Shown: positions 49,214-59,081, numbered from the stretch's first letter. The stretch is DNA of 64,000 bases from Polaribacter sp. L3A8 (GCF_009796785.1 NZ_CP047026.1:2524501-2588500), one strand, 5' to 3'. Notes: a model not told the origin generated them from the sequence alone. Program-made: numbers and translations.

Positions 49214-49276
49214 TCATGTCGTAATAATTACGATGACGATGATAATTGAAATACTATTTAATATTTGTTTTTTCAT
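49214..49276 (-). CDS. Leader peptide of the ilv operon (branched-chain rich)
   Basis: 20 codons: MKKQILNSIS followed by IIIVIVIITT and TGA. Eight Ile, two Val and one Leu make 11 of 20 residues branched-chain, with a run I-I-I-V-I-V-I-I. Such peptides in front of ilv operons act as ribosome-based sensors of charged tRNA-Ile/Val/Leu. The terminator follows at 49158-49183, then ilvD. No Shine-Dalgarno is seen, which is normal in this phylum. TATTTTTG on the minus strand (49332-49339) fits the -7 box, giving a transcript start near 49325, about 50 nt upstream of the ATG. Confidence 0.88.
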   Translation of the reverse strand: MKKQILNSISIIIVIVIITT

Positions 49277-49352
49277 GTGTTCAAATATTGTAATTTTATT
49301 TTAAATATACAACTACTTTTATTTTTATTACCAAAAATAGGCAAATTAGGCT

Positions 49353-49431
49353 AGCCCAGATTGAATGGTTTGTTTGAGCTCTTTTTTGTTTTTTACAAAA
49401 AAAGCGAGTAATGAAAGCTGGAAATAGCTTC
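49353..49431 (-). repeat. 3'-end structured element, copy 3 (short form)
   Basis: On the minus strand it starts GAAGCTATTTCCAGC at 49431, sharing one base with the leuB stop codon, and ends TTCAATCTGGGCT. The end pairing is AGC..CCAG / CTGGGCT, where copies 1 and 2 have CCTG / CAGG: both sides changed together. A central CTTTTTTTGT / ACAAAAAAG-type stem replaces the nested repeat. Confidence 0.75.
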
Positions 49432-50552
49432 TAAATAATAGTGCTTTGTCCCATATGAATGTTTTGAAAATTCATATTACTATCTTCTTGATTTGCAATG
49501 TAATCTGCAATAAAATCACCTACTTTTGCGGTAGACGCCGAGTACTGGTTTTTGCCTTTTAAATCTGGAGTTGTAATACCTAAATCTAACGATTTCTCTA
49601 CAGCTCTTTGTATTGCATCTGCTTCATCATGCAAGCCTAAATGCTCTAGCATCATTGCGGCAGATAAAATAGAAGCCAAAGGGTTGGCAATATCTTTTCC
49701 GGTTGCTTGTGGGTAAGACCCATGGATTGGCTCGAATAATGCATTTTTTTCGCCAATTGAGCTTGATGCAAGTATCCCTATAGAACCACCAATAACGCAA
49801 GCTACATCAGAAATAACGTCTCCAAAAAGGTTTTCTGTTAAAATTACATCAAACTTTTTAGGGTTTAGAACAATTTGCATTGCAGCATTGTCTATAAACA
49901 TAAAATCTAAGGTAACATCTTTGTATTGTTCTGCAATTTCGGCAACTGTTTTTCTCCATAAACGAGAGGTTGCCAAAACATTTGCTTTATCTATTAGCGT
50001 TACTTTTTTCTTTCTATCTTGTGCTGCTTTAAAGGCTAAATGTGTTATTCTAGATATTTCTTTAACAGTATAAGAACATACGTCATAAGCAGATTTGCCA
50101 TCTTTACTGATTTCTTTTTTTCCGAAATAAATTCCGCCAGACAATTCTCTATAAATAACGATATCTGTACCAGAAATAATTTCTTTTTTAAGCGGCGAGT
50201 TTTTTAACAACTTCGGATATGCTTTTATTGGTCTTACATTACAGAATAAGCCCAACTCTTGTCTTAGTTGCAAAAGACCTTGTTCTGGTCTTATTTTTAA
50301 AGATGGATCATTATCGTATTTTAATTCTCCGATGGCTCCGAATAAAATGGCGTCTGCTTTTTTACAGATTTCAATTGTTTCTTTTGGCAAAGGATTACCA
50401 GTTTTATCAATTGCACAAGCGCCCATTTGCGCTTCTTTATATAAAAAAATATGATCGTACACCTCAGCTACAGCATCTAATGCTTTTTTTGCTTGCGTAG
50501 TTACTGCTGGCCCTATACCATCTCCGGGGATTACTGCAATTGTATATTTCAT
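49431..50552 (-). CDS. leuB: 3-Isopropylmalate dehydrogenase
   Basis: NAD-dependent oxidative decarboxylase of leucine synthesis, 373 residues. IAVIPGDGIGPAV opens the protein; RELSGGIYFGKKE, DKANVLATSRLWR, NAAMQIVLNPKKFDVILTENLFGDVISDV (Mg/substrate) and EPIHGSYPQATGKDIANP are conserved, and position and sequence favour LeuB over isocitrate or tartrate dehydrogenases. Follows leuA by 103 nt. A short C-terminal extension (about 355-373) is seen. The stop codon touches a repeat element. Confidence 0.95.
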   Translation of the reverse strand: MKYTIAVIPGDGIGPAVTTQAKKALDAVAEVYDHIFLYKEAQMGACAIDKTGNPLPKETIEICKKADAILFGAIGELKYDNDPSLKIRPEQGLLQLRQELGLFCNVRPIKAYPKLLKNSPLKKEIISGTDIVIYRELSGGIYFGKKEISKDGKSAYDVCSYTVKEISRITHLAFKAAQDRKKKVTLIDKANVLATSRLWRKTVAEIAEQYKDVTLDFMFIDNAAMQIVLNPKKFDVILTENLFGDVISDVACVIGGSIGILASSSIGEKNALFEPIHGSYPQATGKDIANPLASILSAAMMLEHLGLHDEADAIQRAVEKSLDLGITTPDLKGKNQYSASTAKVGDFIADYIANQEDSNMNFQNIHMGQSTII

Positions 50553-50655
50553 TCTGTAGGTGTAATCTAAAAAATTATTCTGTAATCAAAGGTAGTTGAT
50601 TATTTTAAATTGTACACTTAAAATTTACAACTACCTATGAAGACAAAGTTTACTT

Positions 50656-51831
50656 TTATATTGTTGCTACTTTAGAGGTTTTACTTACTTCTTTCATAAT
50701 TGCATGAATGTCCTCGTCTTTTACTTCTTTTTGTTTATCGGCAGTACTTAAAAAAGCTTCGTAAGCAATATCTAGCTGAACTTTAGTTAACTCGTAACCC
50801 ACTTTTTTTGCTCTGTACGCTAAAGCAGCTCTACCACTTCTTGCAGTTAACACAATTGCACTTTCTGTTACACCAACGTCTTCAGGATCCATAATTTCGT
50901 ATGTTTCTCTGTTTTTTATAACGCCGTCTTGATGAATACCAGAACTATGCGCAAATGCATTTGCACCAACAATAGCTTTGTTTGGTTGCACAGGCATTCC
51001 CATACTTTCACGAACCATAATACTTGTATCGTACAATAATTTTGTATTGATACTTGTTTCTAGGTTTAAATATGGATGTTGCTTTAACACCATTACCACT
51101 TCTTCTAAAGCTGTATTTCCAGCTCTTTCACCAATACCATTAATAGTACACTCTATTTGACGAGCACCATTAATAACACCCGCAATAGAATTTGCAGTTG
51201 CCATACCTAAATCGTTATGACAGTGACAAGAAAGAATTACATTCTCTATTCCCTTTACGTTTTCACGTAAATATTTAATTTTAGCTCCATATTCTTCTGG
51301 CAAACAATACCCTGTTGTATCAGGAATATTTAATACCGTAGCACCTGCTTTAATAACCGCTTCGCAAACTCTTGCTAAAAACTCATTGTCTGTTCTACCT
51401 GCATCTTCTGCATAAAACTCTACATCTTCTACAAAAGATTTTGAATATGACACTGCTTTAACAGCGCGTTCTATTACTTTTTCTCTTGTTGAGTTAAATT
51501 TAAATTGAATATGAGAATCACTTGTACCAATACCTGTATGAATTCTTGGTAATTTGGCATATTTAAGTGCTTCTGCAGCTACTTTTATATCATTTTCTAC
51601 AGCTCTGGTTAAGCCACAAACTGTAGCATTTTTTACAATTTTTGCAATTTCTGAAACTGAATTAAAATCACCAGGACTTGAAACTGGAAAACCCGCCTCA
51701 ATAACATTTACTCCTAATAAATCTAATCTCTCAGCAATCACTAATTTCTGTCTTGTATCTAACTTGCACCCAGGGACTTGCTCCCCATCTCTTAATGTTG
51801 TATCAAAAATTTGAACCTTGTTATCTTGCAT
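50656..51831 (-). CDS. leuA: 2-Isopropylmalate synthase (short form)
   Basis: Acetyl-CoA:2-oxoisovalerate condensing enzyme, HMGL/TIM-barrel family. [43 protein letters not shown] and [15 protein letters not shown] are the family motifs. The frame is open to 51864, but a -7 box (TACATTTG on the minus strand, 51862-51869) overlaps that start, so the Met at 51831 ([16 protein letters not shown]; 391 residues) is preferred. The C-terminal leucine-binding allosteric domain of long IPMS is absent. leuC and leuD, commonly next to leuAB in flavobacteria, are not between leuA and leuB. Confidence 0.93.
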   Translation of the reverse strand: MQDNKVQIFDTTLRDGEQVPGCKLDTRQKLVIAERLDLLGVNVIEAGFPVSSPGDFNSVSEIAKIVKNATVCGLTRAVENDIKVAAEALKYAKLPRIHTGIGTSDSHIQFKFNSTREKVIERAVKAVSYSKSFVEDVEFYAEDAGRTDNEFLARVCEAVIKAGATVLNIPDTTGYCLPEEYGAKIKYLRENVKGIENVILSCHCHNDLGMATANSIAGVINGARQIECTINGIGERAGNTALEEVVMVLKQHPYLNLETSINTKLLYDTSIMVRESMGMPVQPNKAIVGANAFAHSSGIHQDGVIKNRETYEIMDPEDVGVTESAIVLTARSGRAALAYRAKKVGYELTKVQLDIAYEAFLSTADKQKEVKDEDIHAIMKEVSKTSKVATI

Positions 51832-51962
51832 AATTTCTGTAAAGATTATCTTATTTAAACTCAAATGTATATATTGAACTTAAAATAAATAGTTATTTTT
51901 ACCATTCCGTACGATTTCTAATATCATTTACAAAAACTTAAACAACTAACAATCAGTTTTTT

Positions 51963-53522
51963 ATGAGTAAAAATGTTACATCAGCCAATCAACAAAATGA
52001 TGCTCTTTTTGTTTTAATTAAGTCTTTAACTAAGTCAGAAAAGAGGCAATTTAATTTATATGTAGGTAGATTAGGTGGAAACATCGATGCTAAATTTTTT
52101 TCTTTATTTAAGTTTTTAGAAAAGCTAAAAATTTATGATGAAAAGGTAATTATTGGAAGTGGAATTGTTTCTAAACAACAACTTTCTAATTTAAAAGCGC
52201 ACTTATACAAACAAATTTTAATTAGTCTACGTTTAAACCCTGCACATAAAAATGTACGAATTCAAATTAGAGAACAATTAGATTTTGCTACCGTTTTATA
52301 CCAAAAAGGACTTTACAAACAAAGTTTAAAACTGCTAGAAAAAGCCAAACACATGGCTTTAGATACAGAAGAAAAAAATATTGCTTACGAAATTGTAGAG
52401 CTAGAAAAAGTAATTGAAACACAATACATAACCAGAAGTTTAAGCAACAGAGCAAACCAACTTTCTATTGAAGCAAAAGAACTAAGTCAAGACAATGTAA
52501 TTGCGAGCAAACTATCTAACCTATCCTTACAATTATACAGTCATTTAATACAAAATGGTTATGTAAAAAACATAGAAGAGTTAGAGTTTGTTGACAAATA
52601 CTTTAGTGACCGAATGCCAAAATACAACTATCAAAAATTAGGCTTTCGTGAAAAACTTTGGTTATACAAAGCACATTTATGGCATAGTTTTTTGGTACAA
52701 GATTTTTTATTGAGCTATAAATACGCTAAAAAATGTGTCGATTTATTTGATTCTCCAAAATTAATAAACACACATCCTGTATTCTATTTAAAATCTAAAA
52801 ACTACTTACTAGAGGCTTCTTTTTTAGTAAAAAAAGTATCTACCTTTAAAAGAGAACTAACCCTTTTTGAGTCTGAAATAGAACAAAAAGAGATACCAAT
52901 GAATACCAATACAGAGTTGTTAATATTTTTATACCTGTATTCTAACAAATTACACTTTCACTTCTTAGAAGGTTCTTTTGAAAAAGGAGAGTATTTGGTT
53001 GATATTATCAATAACAAAATTGATAAATATAAAAACAGACTAGACAATCATTACATTGTTTTACTGTATTACAAAATTGCTTGTTTGTATTTTGGAATGG
53101 GTAAAAACAAGTTGTGCATCATCTATTTACAAAAAATTATTAAATCTAAAAACATAGGTTCTGCAGAAGACTTACAATGTTTTGCACGTATTTTAAATTT
53201 AATTGCACATTATGAATGTGGCTTAGATTACGATCTAGAAAGACAGTTTGTAGACACTTACAAGTTTTTATTAAAAATGGAAAACCTACAAGAAGTACAG
53301 AAGGTTTTTCTTACTTCTATTAGAGATTTAAGCGATGTTTTTCCGCATGAAATTAAAAATGAATTCAAAAAAATTCATGCCAAGTTAAAGACATTCGAAA
53401 ATCATCCGTATGAAAAAAGAGCTTTCTTATATTTAGACATATTATCTTGGCTAGAAAGTAAAATTCAAAACAAACCTATTGCTTTAATTATTAAAGAAAA
53501 AACAAAACAACTTACCAAATAA
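51963..53522 (+). CDS. Helical-repeat protein of unknown function
   Basis: 519 residues, no signal peptide or membrane segment, entirely helical in appearance. LFVLIKSLTKSEKRQFNLYVG opens the protein, then TPR-like segments such as LDFATVLYQKGLYKQSLKLLEKAKHMALDTEEKNIAYEIVEL (read in pieces) run from about 115 onwards, and LYYKIACLYFGMGKNKLCIIYLQKII near 360-385. I know relatives only from Bacteroidota, and none has an assigned role. It stands alone between leuA (divergent) and the thr operon. Confidence 0.75.
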   Translation: MSKNVTSANQQNDALFVLIKSLTKSEKRQFNLYVGRLGGNIDAKFFSLFKFLEKLKIYDEKVIIGSGIVSKQQLSNLKAHLYKQILISLRLNPAHKNVRIQIREQLDFATVLYQKGLYKQSLKLLEKAKHMALDTEEKNIAYEIVELEKVIETQYITRSLSNRANQLSIEAKELSQDNVIASKLSNLSLQLYSHLIQNGYVKNIEELEFVDKYFSDRMPKYNYQKLGFREKLWLYKAHLWHSFLVQDFLLSYKYAKKCVDLFDSPKLINTHPVFYLKSKNYLLEASFLVKKVSTFKRELTLFESEIEQKEIPMNTNTELLIFLYLYSNKLHFHFLEGSFEKGEYLVDIINNKIDKYKNRLDNHYIVLLYYKIACLYFGMGKNKLCIIYLQKIIKSKNIGSAEDLQCFARILNLIAHYECGLDYDLERQFVDTYKFLLKMENLQEVQKVFLTSIRDLSDVFPHEIKNEFKKIHAKLKTFENHPYEKRAFLYLDILSWLESKIQNKPIALIIKEKTKQLTK

Positions 53523-53840
53523 TAGGAAAACAACACCTGAAATAGCTTAATTATAATAATTCTGCATAAATCAATTAAAAACGAGAAATAATTGCTACTG
53601 AAAGGTGAAAAATTAAATAATACTCCTATTTTTGTCTTGTGAATTTATCGTATACACATACTAATTCTTCTAAAACTACCAACGTAGTTTATACTTCTAT
53701 GCGCACAATTACCTTCACAACTACAACAATTACCCTTTAGGGGTTCTACTATATTCATATCACCACAGGTTATATATTGTTTCGAATAACATCGAAACAA
53801 ACTCAATAAAATATTAAATTACACAAACTATTCATTAGAA
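53523..53840 (+). promoter_or_regulatory. thr operon leader region
   Basis: 318 nt. TATTTTTG at 53627-53634 fits a -7 box, so the transcript would start near 53641. AAACTAC (53673-53679) and GTAGTTT (53684-53690) form a 7-bp hairpin just before the leader ORF (53699-53740). After it TTGTTTCGA (53777-53785) pairs with TCGAAACAA (53792-53800), and ATATCACC/GGTTATAT (about 53756-53776) pair with one mismatch. No strong T tract follows, so the terminator is less convincing than in ilv. Confidence 0.6.
53699..53740 (+). CDS. thrL: Leader peptide of the thr operon (threonine rich)
   Basis: 13 codons encoding MRTITFTTTTITL and TAG. Seven of 13 residues are Thr and two are Ile, like ThrL of enterobacteria, where stalling at Thr and Ile codons controls attenuation of thrABC. 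It lies about 60 nt after the predicted transcript start and 100 nt before thrA. The ORF is too short to be significant by length alone; the composition and place in front of thrABC are the evidence. Confidence 0.85.
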   Translation: MRTITFTTTTITL

Positions 53841-56279
53841 ATGAAAGTATTAAAATTTGGCGGTTCATCTGTCGCAAGTTCAGAAAAAATACAAAAAGTA
53901 TTAGCCATCGTAGAGGCTGCATCTAAAAAAGAAAAAATAGCAGTAGTTGTTTCCGCTTTCGGAAAAACTACAGATAAGTTATTAGCTGGCGCTAATGAGG
54001 CTTTAGAAGACATTGCATCTGCTAAAGAAACTTTAGGCCACATTAAAAAAATTCACTTTGAAGTAGTTGATGATTTAATTACTAAAAACACAAAAGAGGT
54101 TCACGAAGAAGTTACTTCTTTGTTCAATCGCTTATTGTCTATTTATGAAGGTGTTTTCTTATTACAAGAATTATCAGATAAAACCTTAGCTAAAGTATAT
54201 AGTTTTGGAGAAAGACTTTCTTCTTATATTATTGCAAATGCAGCAAAAGAATTATTTGATGCCGACCATAAAGAAAGCAGAGATTTAATCATTACAAATA
54301 ATGAGTATTTAAATGCTCAAGTAAATTTTAAAGTCACAAACAAAAATATCGTTTCATTTTTTAAAGAAAACAAGCATCAGGTTATTGTTTTAGGTGGTTT
54401 TATTTCTTCTAATGTTTTTGAAGAAACAACTACATTAGGTAGAGGTGGTTCTGATTTTACTGCTGCTATTTATGCTGCCGCTTTAAATGCGGATGAATTA
54501 CAAATATGGACAGACGTTAGTGGTATGTTTACTGCAAACCCAAGAGTTGTAAAACAAGCATATCCTATTTCAGAAATTTCTTATGAAGAAGCTATGGAGT
54601 TGTCTCATTTTGGAGCAAAAGTTTTGTATCCGCCAACAATTCAGCCTGCATTAAGAAAAGAAATTGCCATCAGAATTAAAAATACATTTGAACCAGAAAG
54701 TGCTGGAACTTTAATTTGTAAACATCCTAAAAACGGGAACGAAGTTAAAGGAATTTCTCATATAGAAGATATTAGTTTAATCACCTTAGAAGGTGGTGGA
54801 ATGATTGGTATTCCTGGTTTTTCTAAACGTTTGTTCGAAACACTTTCTCAACAAAAAATAAATGTAGTTTTTATTACTCAAGCTTCATCAGAACATTCTA
54901 TTTGTGTGGGTGTTTATGAAAATGATGCTGCAAAAGCAAAAGAGCTTTTGGATGAAACTTTTAGCATAGAAATAGACAAGAAAAAAATAAAGCCAATTAT
55001 TGTAGAAAATAATTTAGCAATTATTGCTGTTGTTGGTGAAAGCATGAAAAATTATCAAGGTTTAAGCGGACAAATGTTTAGCGCTTTAGGTAGAAATAAT
55101 GTAAATGTTAGAGCAATTGCTCAAGGTTCATCAGAAAAAAACATCTCTGCAGTTATTAATAAGTACGATGCAAAAAAGGCATTAAATACGTTACACGAGC
55201 AATTCTTTGAAGAAAGAACAAAGCAGTTAAACTTATTTGTAACTGGTGTTGGTAATGTTGGTGAACGCTTTTTAGCACAAATACATCAACAAAAGAAATT
55301 CTTAAAAGAGAACTTAAAATTAAGTATTAAGGTTATCGGAATTGCGAATTCTAGAAAAATGGCTTTCGATGATAATGGTATCGATTTAGGTAACTGGAAA
55401 GAAGCATTAGAAAACGGAGAACCAACAACTTTAGACAGTTTTCATAAAAAAGTAAAAGAAAGCAATCATATTAATAGTGTTTTTATAGACAATACTGCAA
55501 ACCAGCAAGTATCAGAAATCTATGAAAAATATTTACGCGATAGTATTTCTGTAGTAACTTGTAACAAAATTGCATGTGCTTCTAGTTTTGATAATTATAA
55601 AACTTTAAAACAAGTTTCTAGAAAATACAATGCTTCTTTCTTATTTGAAACAAATGTTGGTGCAGGTTTACCAATTATAGATACTTTAAAGAATTTAGTA
55701 AATTCTGGAGATAGCGTCAATAAAATTCAAGCTGTTTTATCTGGAAGTTTAAATTTTGTGTTTAATAACTTTAATGCAAACTCAACGTTTCATGATGTTG
55801 TTGCAGCTGCTCAAAAGGAAGGATATACAGAACCAGATCCAAAAATTGATTTAAGCGGTGTTGATGTTGCTCGTAAAATTTTAATTTTAGCTAGAGAAAG
55901 TGGTTATAAAATGGAATTAGAAGACATTGCAAAAAATGCCTTTTTACCTGAAGAAAGCTTAAAAACAACTAACAATGATGATTTTTACGCATCATTAACT
56001 AAAAACGAAGCACATTTTCAAAATATATTTAAAGAAGCAAACGACAAAGATTGCCGCTTAAAATATGTTGCAGAATTTGCTGATGGAAAAGCAAATGTTG
56101 GTTTACAACACATCGCTTCAGACCATCCTTTTTATAATTTAGAAGGAAGTGATAATATTGTATTATTCTTTACAGACAGATACCCAGAAAATCCTTTAAT
56201 TATAAAAGGTGCTGGTGCTGGTGCAGATGTTACTGCTTCTGGTATTTTTGCGGATGTAATTAGAATTGCAAATAAATAG
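53841..56279 (+). CDS. thrA: Bifunctional aspartate kinase / homoserine dehydrogenase
   Basis: 812 residues catalysing the first and third steps of threonine synthesis. The kinase domain (about 1-290) has MKVLKFGGSSVASSEKI, GRGGSDFTAAIYAAAL and TDVSGMFTANPR; the ACT-type regulatory region (about 310-450) has GMIGIPGFSKRLFETLSQQKINV and VNVRAIAQGSSEKNISAVI; the homoserine dehydrogenase (about 460-812) has VTGVGNVGERFLAQ, FETNVGAGLPIIDTL, LSGSLNFVFN and YTEPDPKIDLSGVDVARK. Same layout as ThrA/MetL. First gene after the leader; thrB follows after 79 nt. Confidence 0.97.
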   Translation: MKVLKFGGSSVASSEKIQKVLAIVEAASKKEKIAVVVSAFGKTTDKLLAGANEALEDIASAKETLGHIKKIHFEVVDDLITKNTKEVHEEVTSLFNRLLSIYEGVFLLQELSDKTLAKVYSFGERLSSYIIANAAKELFDADHKESRDLIITNNEYLNAQVNFKVTNKNIVSFFKENKHQVIVLGGFISSNVFEETTTLGRGGSDFTAAIYAAALNADELQIWTDVSGMFTANPRVVKQAYPISEISYEEAMELSHFGAKVLYPPTIQPALRKEIAIRIKNTFEPESAGTLICKHPKNGNEVKGISHIEDISLITLEGGGMIGIPGFSKRLFETLSQQKINVVFITQASSEHSICVGVYENDAAKAKELLDETFSIEIDKKKIKPIIVENNLAIIAVVGESMKNYQGLSGQMFSALGRNNVNVRAIAQGSSEKNISAVINKYDAKKALNTLHEQFFEERTKQLNLFVTGVGNVGERFLAQIHQQKKFLKENLKLSIKVIGIANSRKMAFDDNGIDLGNWKEALENGEPTTLDSFHKKVKESNHINSVFIDNTANQQVSEIYEKYLRDSISVVTCNKIACASSFDNYKTLKQVSRKYNASFLFETNVGAGLPIIDTLKNLVNSGDSVNKIQAVLSGSLNFVFNNFNANSTFHDVVAAAQKEGYTEPDPKIDLSGVDVARKILILARESGYKMELEDIAKNAFLPEESLKTTNNDDFYASLTKNEAHFQNIFKEANDKDCRLKYVAEFADGKANVGLQHIASDHPFYNLEGSDNIVLFFTDRYPENPLIIKGAGAGADVTASGIFADVIRIANK

Positions 56280-56358
56280 TTATTGGTTGATAGTTGTTGG
56301 TTTATGGTTCTGTTTTCAGCTAAAAACCAACAACTAAAAACCACAAACCAAAAAAAAA

Positions 56359-57279
56359 ATGGATTATTTAAAAATTTTTGCTCCCGCTACTGTTGCTAAT
56401 GTTTCTTGCGGATTCGATTCTCTAGGTTTTGCTGTTGACGAAATTGGAGATGAAATGACCTTTACAAAAACAACAGAAAAAGGCGTTAAAATAACAAATA
56501 TTACCGGTGCTAATTTAACATATAATGTTGATGAAAATGCTGCAAGTGCCGTTGTTAAAAAAATACTGAATGAAGCAAATGCAGATTTCGGAATTGAATT
56601 AACAATTCACAAAGGTTTTTCTCCAGGAAGTGGATTAGGAAGTTCTGCCGCTAGTGCTGCAGGTGCTGCTTTTGGTGCAAATCAATTATTAGGGAACATT
56701 TATTCGGACTTAGAGCTAACTAAATTTGCCATGTTTGGTGAAGAAGTTGCTTGCGGAACTCCAATTGCAGACAATGTTTCTGCAGCTATATATGGTGGTT
56801 TTGTTTTAGTGAGAAGCTACAGTCCTTTAGAAATTATAAAATTACCGGTTCCTAATGAATTAAGAGTTGTAGCCATTCATCCGCAGGTAGAAGTAAAAAC
56901 CAAAGACGCTAGAGAAGTTTTACCTACAGAAATAGCTTTGAAAGATGCTGTTACACAATGGGCAAATGTTGGTGGTTTAATTAGCGGTTTATATGCTGAT
57001 AACTACGACTTAATCAGTAATTCTTTAGTAGATATTATTGTAGAACCTCATAGAAAAAAATTAATTCCGTTTTTTGACGATGTTAAAAACGCAGCAACAA
57101 AAGCAGGTGCTTTAGGTGCGGGAATTAGTGGTTCTGGTCCAACAATTTTTGCACTTTGTAAAGGTGATAAAATTGCCAATGAGGTTTACAAAAGTATCGA
57201 AGAAAGTTATAAAAATACAGGTATTGACTTTGAAATGTTTATTTCGAAAGTGAATCACGAAGGAATAAAAATATTATAA
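56359..57279 (+). CDS. thrB: Homoserine kinase
   Basis: GHMP kinase that phosphorylates homoserine; 306 residues. KIFAPATVANVSCGFDSLGFAV opens the protein, GFSPGSGLGSSAASAAGAAFG (about 88-108) is the ATP-binding loop and GALGAGISGSGPTIFALCKG (about 252-271) the C-terminal GHMP motif. Starts 79 nt after thrA and is followed by thrC after 91 nt. Confidence 0.97.
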   Translation: MDYLKIFAPATVANVSCGFDSLGFAVDEIGDEMTFTKTTEKGVKITNITGANLTYNVDENAASAVVKKILNEANADFGIELTIHKGFSPGSGLGSSAASAAGAAFGANQLLGNIYSDLELTKFAMFGEEVACGTPIADNVSAAIYGGFVLVRSYSPLEIIKLPVPNELRVVAIHPQVEVKTKDAREVLPTEIALKDAVTQWANVGGLISGLYADNYDLISNSLVDIIVEPHRKKLIPFFDDVKNAATKAGALGAGISGSGPTIFALCKGDKIANEVYKSIEESYKNTGIDFEMFISKVNHEGIKIL

Positions 57280-57370
57280 TTGCAATAAGCCTTAAGCAAT
57301 AGGTTTTATGCAAAAAAATAACACATACGCTTAGAGCATACCGCCTAAAGCGTAAAGCAAAACACAAAAA

Positions 57371-58657
57371 ATGAACTACTACAGTTTACACCATAAATCG
57401 CCAATATCAACTTTTAAAAACGCAGTTGTAGAAGGCTTAGCAAAAGATAGAGGAATTTATTTTCCTGATAATATTCATCAGCTTTCAAAAGATTTTATTG
57501 AAAACATTTCTGATTATTCGAATCATGAAATTGCTTATGAAGTAATTAAACAGTTTGTAGGAGATGAAATTCCTGCTGAAAAATTAAAAGACATTGTTGC
57601 AAAAACGGTTTCTTTCGATTTTCCTTTGGTAAAAGTGGATGATAATATTGCTTCTTTAGAATTGTTTCACGGACCAACCATGGCTTTTAAAGACGTTGGT
57701 GCTAAATTTATGGCACAGTGTCTAGAGTATTTCAATAAAGACAACGATGATGAAGTTACTGTTTTAGTAGCAACTTCTGGAGATACAGGTGGTGCAGTTG
57801 CTAACGGATTTTTAGGTGCAAAAGGAGTAAATGTTGTTATTTTATATCCTTCAGGAAAAGTAAGTGACATTCAAGAAAAACAATTAACAACTTTAGGTCA
57901 GAACATTACTGCTTTAGAAGTTGATGGAGTTTTTGATGATTGTCAAGAAATGGTAAAAACTGCTTTTTTAGATGAAGAAATTACAAAGACATTAACATCT
58001 GCTAATTCTATAAACGTTGCACGTTGGTTGCCACAAATGTTTTACTTTTTCTTTGCGTATAAAGAATTACACAAAAAACACAAAGATTTAATCTTTTCTG
58101 TACCAAGTGGAAACTTTGGTAATATCTGTGCAGGAATTATGGCACAAAAATTAGGTTTACCTATTAAACACTTTGTAGCTTCTACAAATGTAAATGATAC
58201 CGTACCTAATTATTTAATAGACGGAGTTTACAAACCAAAACCATCTAAAGCAACTATTTCTAACGCTATGGATGTTGGTAACCCAAGTAACTTTATCAGA
58301 ATACAAGAATTATTTAATAATGACTTAGAGGCTCTTAAAAGCGCTTTTTCTTCATATAGTTTTTCTGATGATGAAACTCGTGCTACCATGAAAGATATTT
58401 ACACCAATTCTGGTTACGTTGCAGATCCTCATGGAGCTGTTGGTTATTTAGGTTTAAAAAAACATGGATTAAAAGAAAACGAATTTGGTGTTTTCCTTGA
58501 AACAGCACATCCAGTAAAATTCTTAGATGTTGTAGAAGAAACGTTACCTGTAAAAGTAGAAATACCAGCACAGATTAAAAAGGTTATCAATAATAAAAAA
58601 GTGGCTTACAAAGCTTCTAACTATCAAGATTTGAAAGATTTCTTAATGAAAAAATAA
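57371..58657 (+). CDS. thrC: Threonine synthase
   Basis: PLP enzyme making threonine from O-phosphohomoserine; 428 residues. HGPTMAFKDVGAKFMAQCL carries the Schiff-base lysine (about 106), ATSGDTGGAVANGFLG is the phosphate-binding loop, VPSGNFGNICAGIMAQ and DPHGAVGYLGLK complete the fold. This is the longer E. coli/yeast-like class. Last gene of thrABC; a strong terminator begins 28 nt after the stop. Confidence 0.97.
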   Translation: MNYYSLHHKSPISTFKNAVVEGLAKDRGIYFPDNIHQLSKDFIENISDYSNHEIAYEVIKQFVGDEIPAEKLKDIVAKTVSFDFPLVKVDDNIASLELFHGPTMAFKDVGAKFMAQCLEYFNKDNDDEVTVLVATSGDTGGAVANGFLGAKGVNVVILYPSGKVSDIQEKQLTTLGQNITALEVDGVFDDCQEMVKTAFLDEEITKTLTSANSINVARWLPQMFYFFFAYKELHKKHKDLIFSVPSGNFGNICAGIMAQKLGLPIKHFVASTNVNDTVPNYLIDGVYKPKPSKATISNAMDVGNPSNFIRIQELFNNDLEALKSAFSSYSFSDDETRATMKDIYTNSGYVADPHGAVGYLGLKKHGLKENEFGVFLETAHPVKFLDVVEETLPVKVEIPAQIKKVINNKKVAYKASNYQDLKDFLMKK

Positions 58658-58685
58658 GAAACCAAAACTTTTACAAAAAGAAAAA

Positions 58686-58713
58686 AGTCCTAACAATTTA
58701 AATTGTTAGGACT
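58686..58713 (+). terminator. Terminator of thrABC
   Basis: AGTCCTAACAATTT (58686-58699) and AAATTGTTAGGACT (58700-58713) are a perfect 14-bp inverted repeat with no spacer, followed by CTTTTCTTTTT. Confidence 0.9.
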
Positions 58714-59081
58714 CTTTTCTTTTTGTAAGTATACCTTTTGTAAACCAAATAAAATAATCAACCTTAAACTTCTAAGTTAAAACAACTATTTTACTTATTT
58801 TTATAATATAGTTTCTGATATAAGAACAACAAGGTAAATATGATTACAAAAAATAATATAGATTCAAAATTCCCAGAAACTTCACTTTTAAGAATTATTA
58901 AATTTACCACATCTTAGTTTTTTAGGTCTATACTATCTTTGTGAATATTTTTTTCGCCATTAGATTAACTAAAGTATTGAGTACTAATAAAAGTGCCAAA
59001 TAAAATAAAAAAATCTCATCTGTCTTATTTTGTATAAGTTCAAACTACTTTTAATTACTATCTTGAATTGTAAAAAAAACT
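58714..59081. other. AT-rich intergenic region after thrABC
   Basis: About 370 nt without a gene, RNA or repeat that I can recognise; it lies between the thr terminator and the minus-strand small protein gene. Confidence 0.4.

Larger units (their letters stand above)
48983..49430 (-). promoter_or_regulatory. ilv attenuation region
   Basis: The 448 nt between leuB and ilvD hold, in the order of transcription, copy 3 of the 3'-end element (49353-49431), a -7 box (49332-49339), the leader peptide (49214-49276), the attenuator terminator (49158-49183) and a 170-nt AT-rich stretch before ilvD in which nothing more is recognised. Confidence 0.75.

Noticed and set aside
51832..51864. Longer start for leuA (11 more residues)
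   Set aside because: A -7 promoter box (51862-51869) overlaps it, and the family begins at the Met at 51831.
51880..51927. Possible leader peptide for leuA (MILEIVRNG... on the minus strand)
   Set aside because: It lies upstream of the predicted leuA promoter and is not rich in Leu; no terminator follows.
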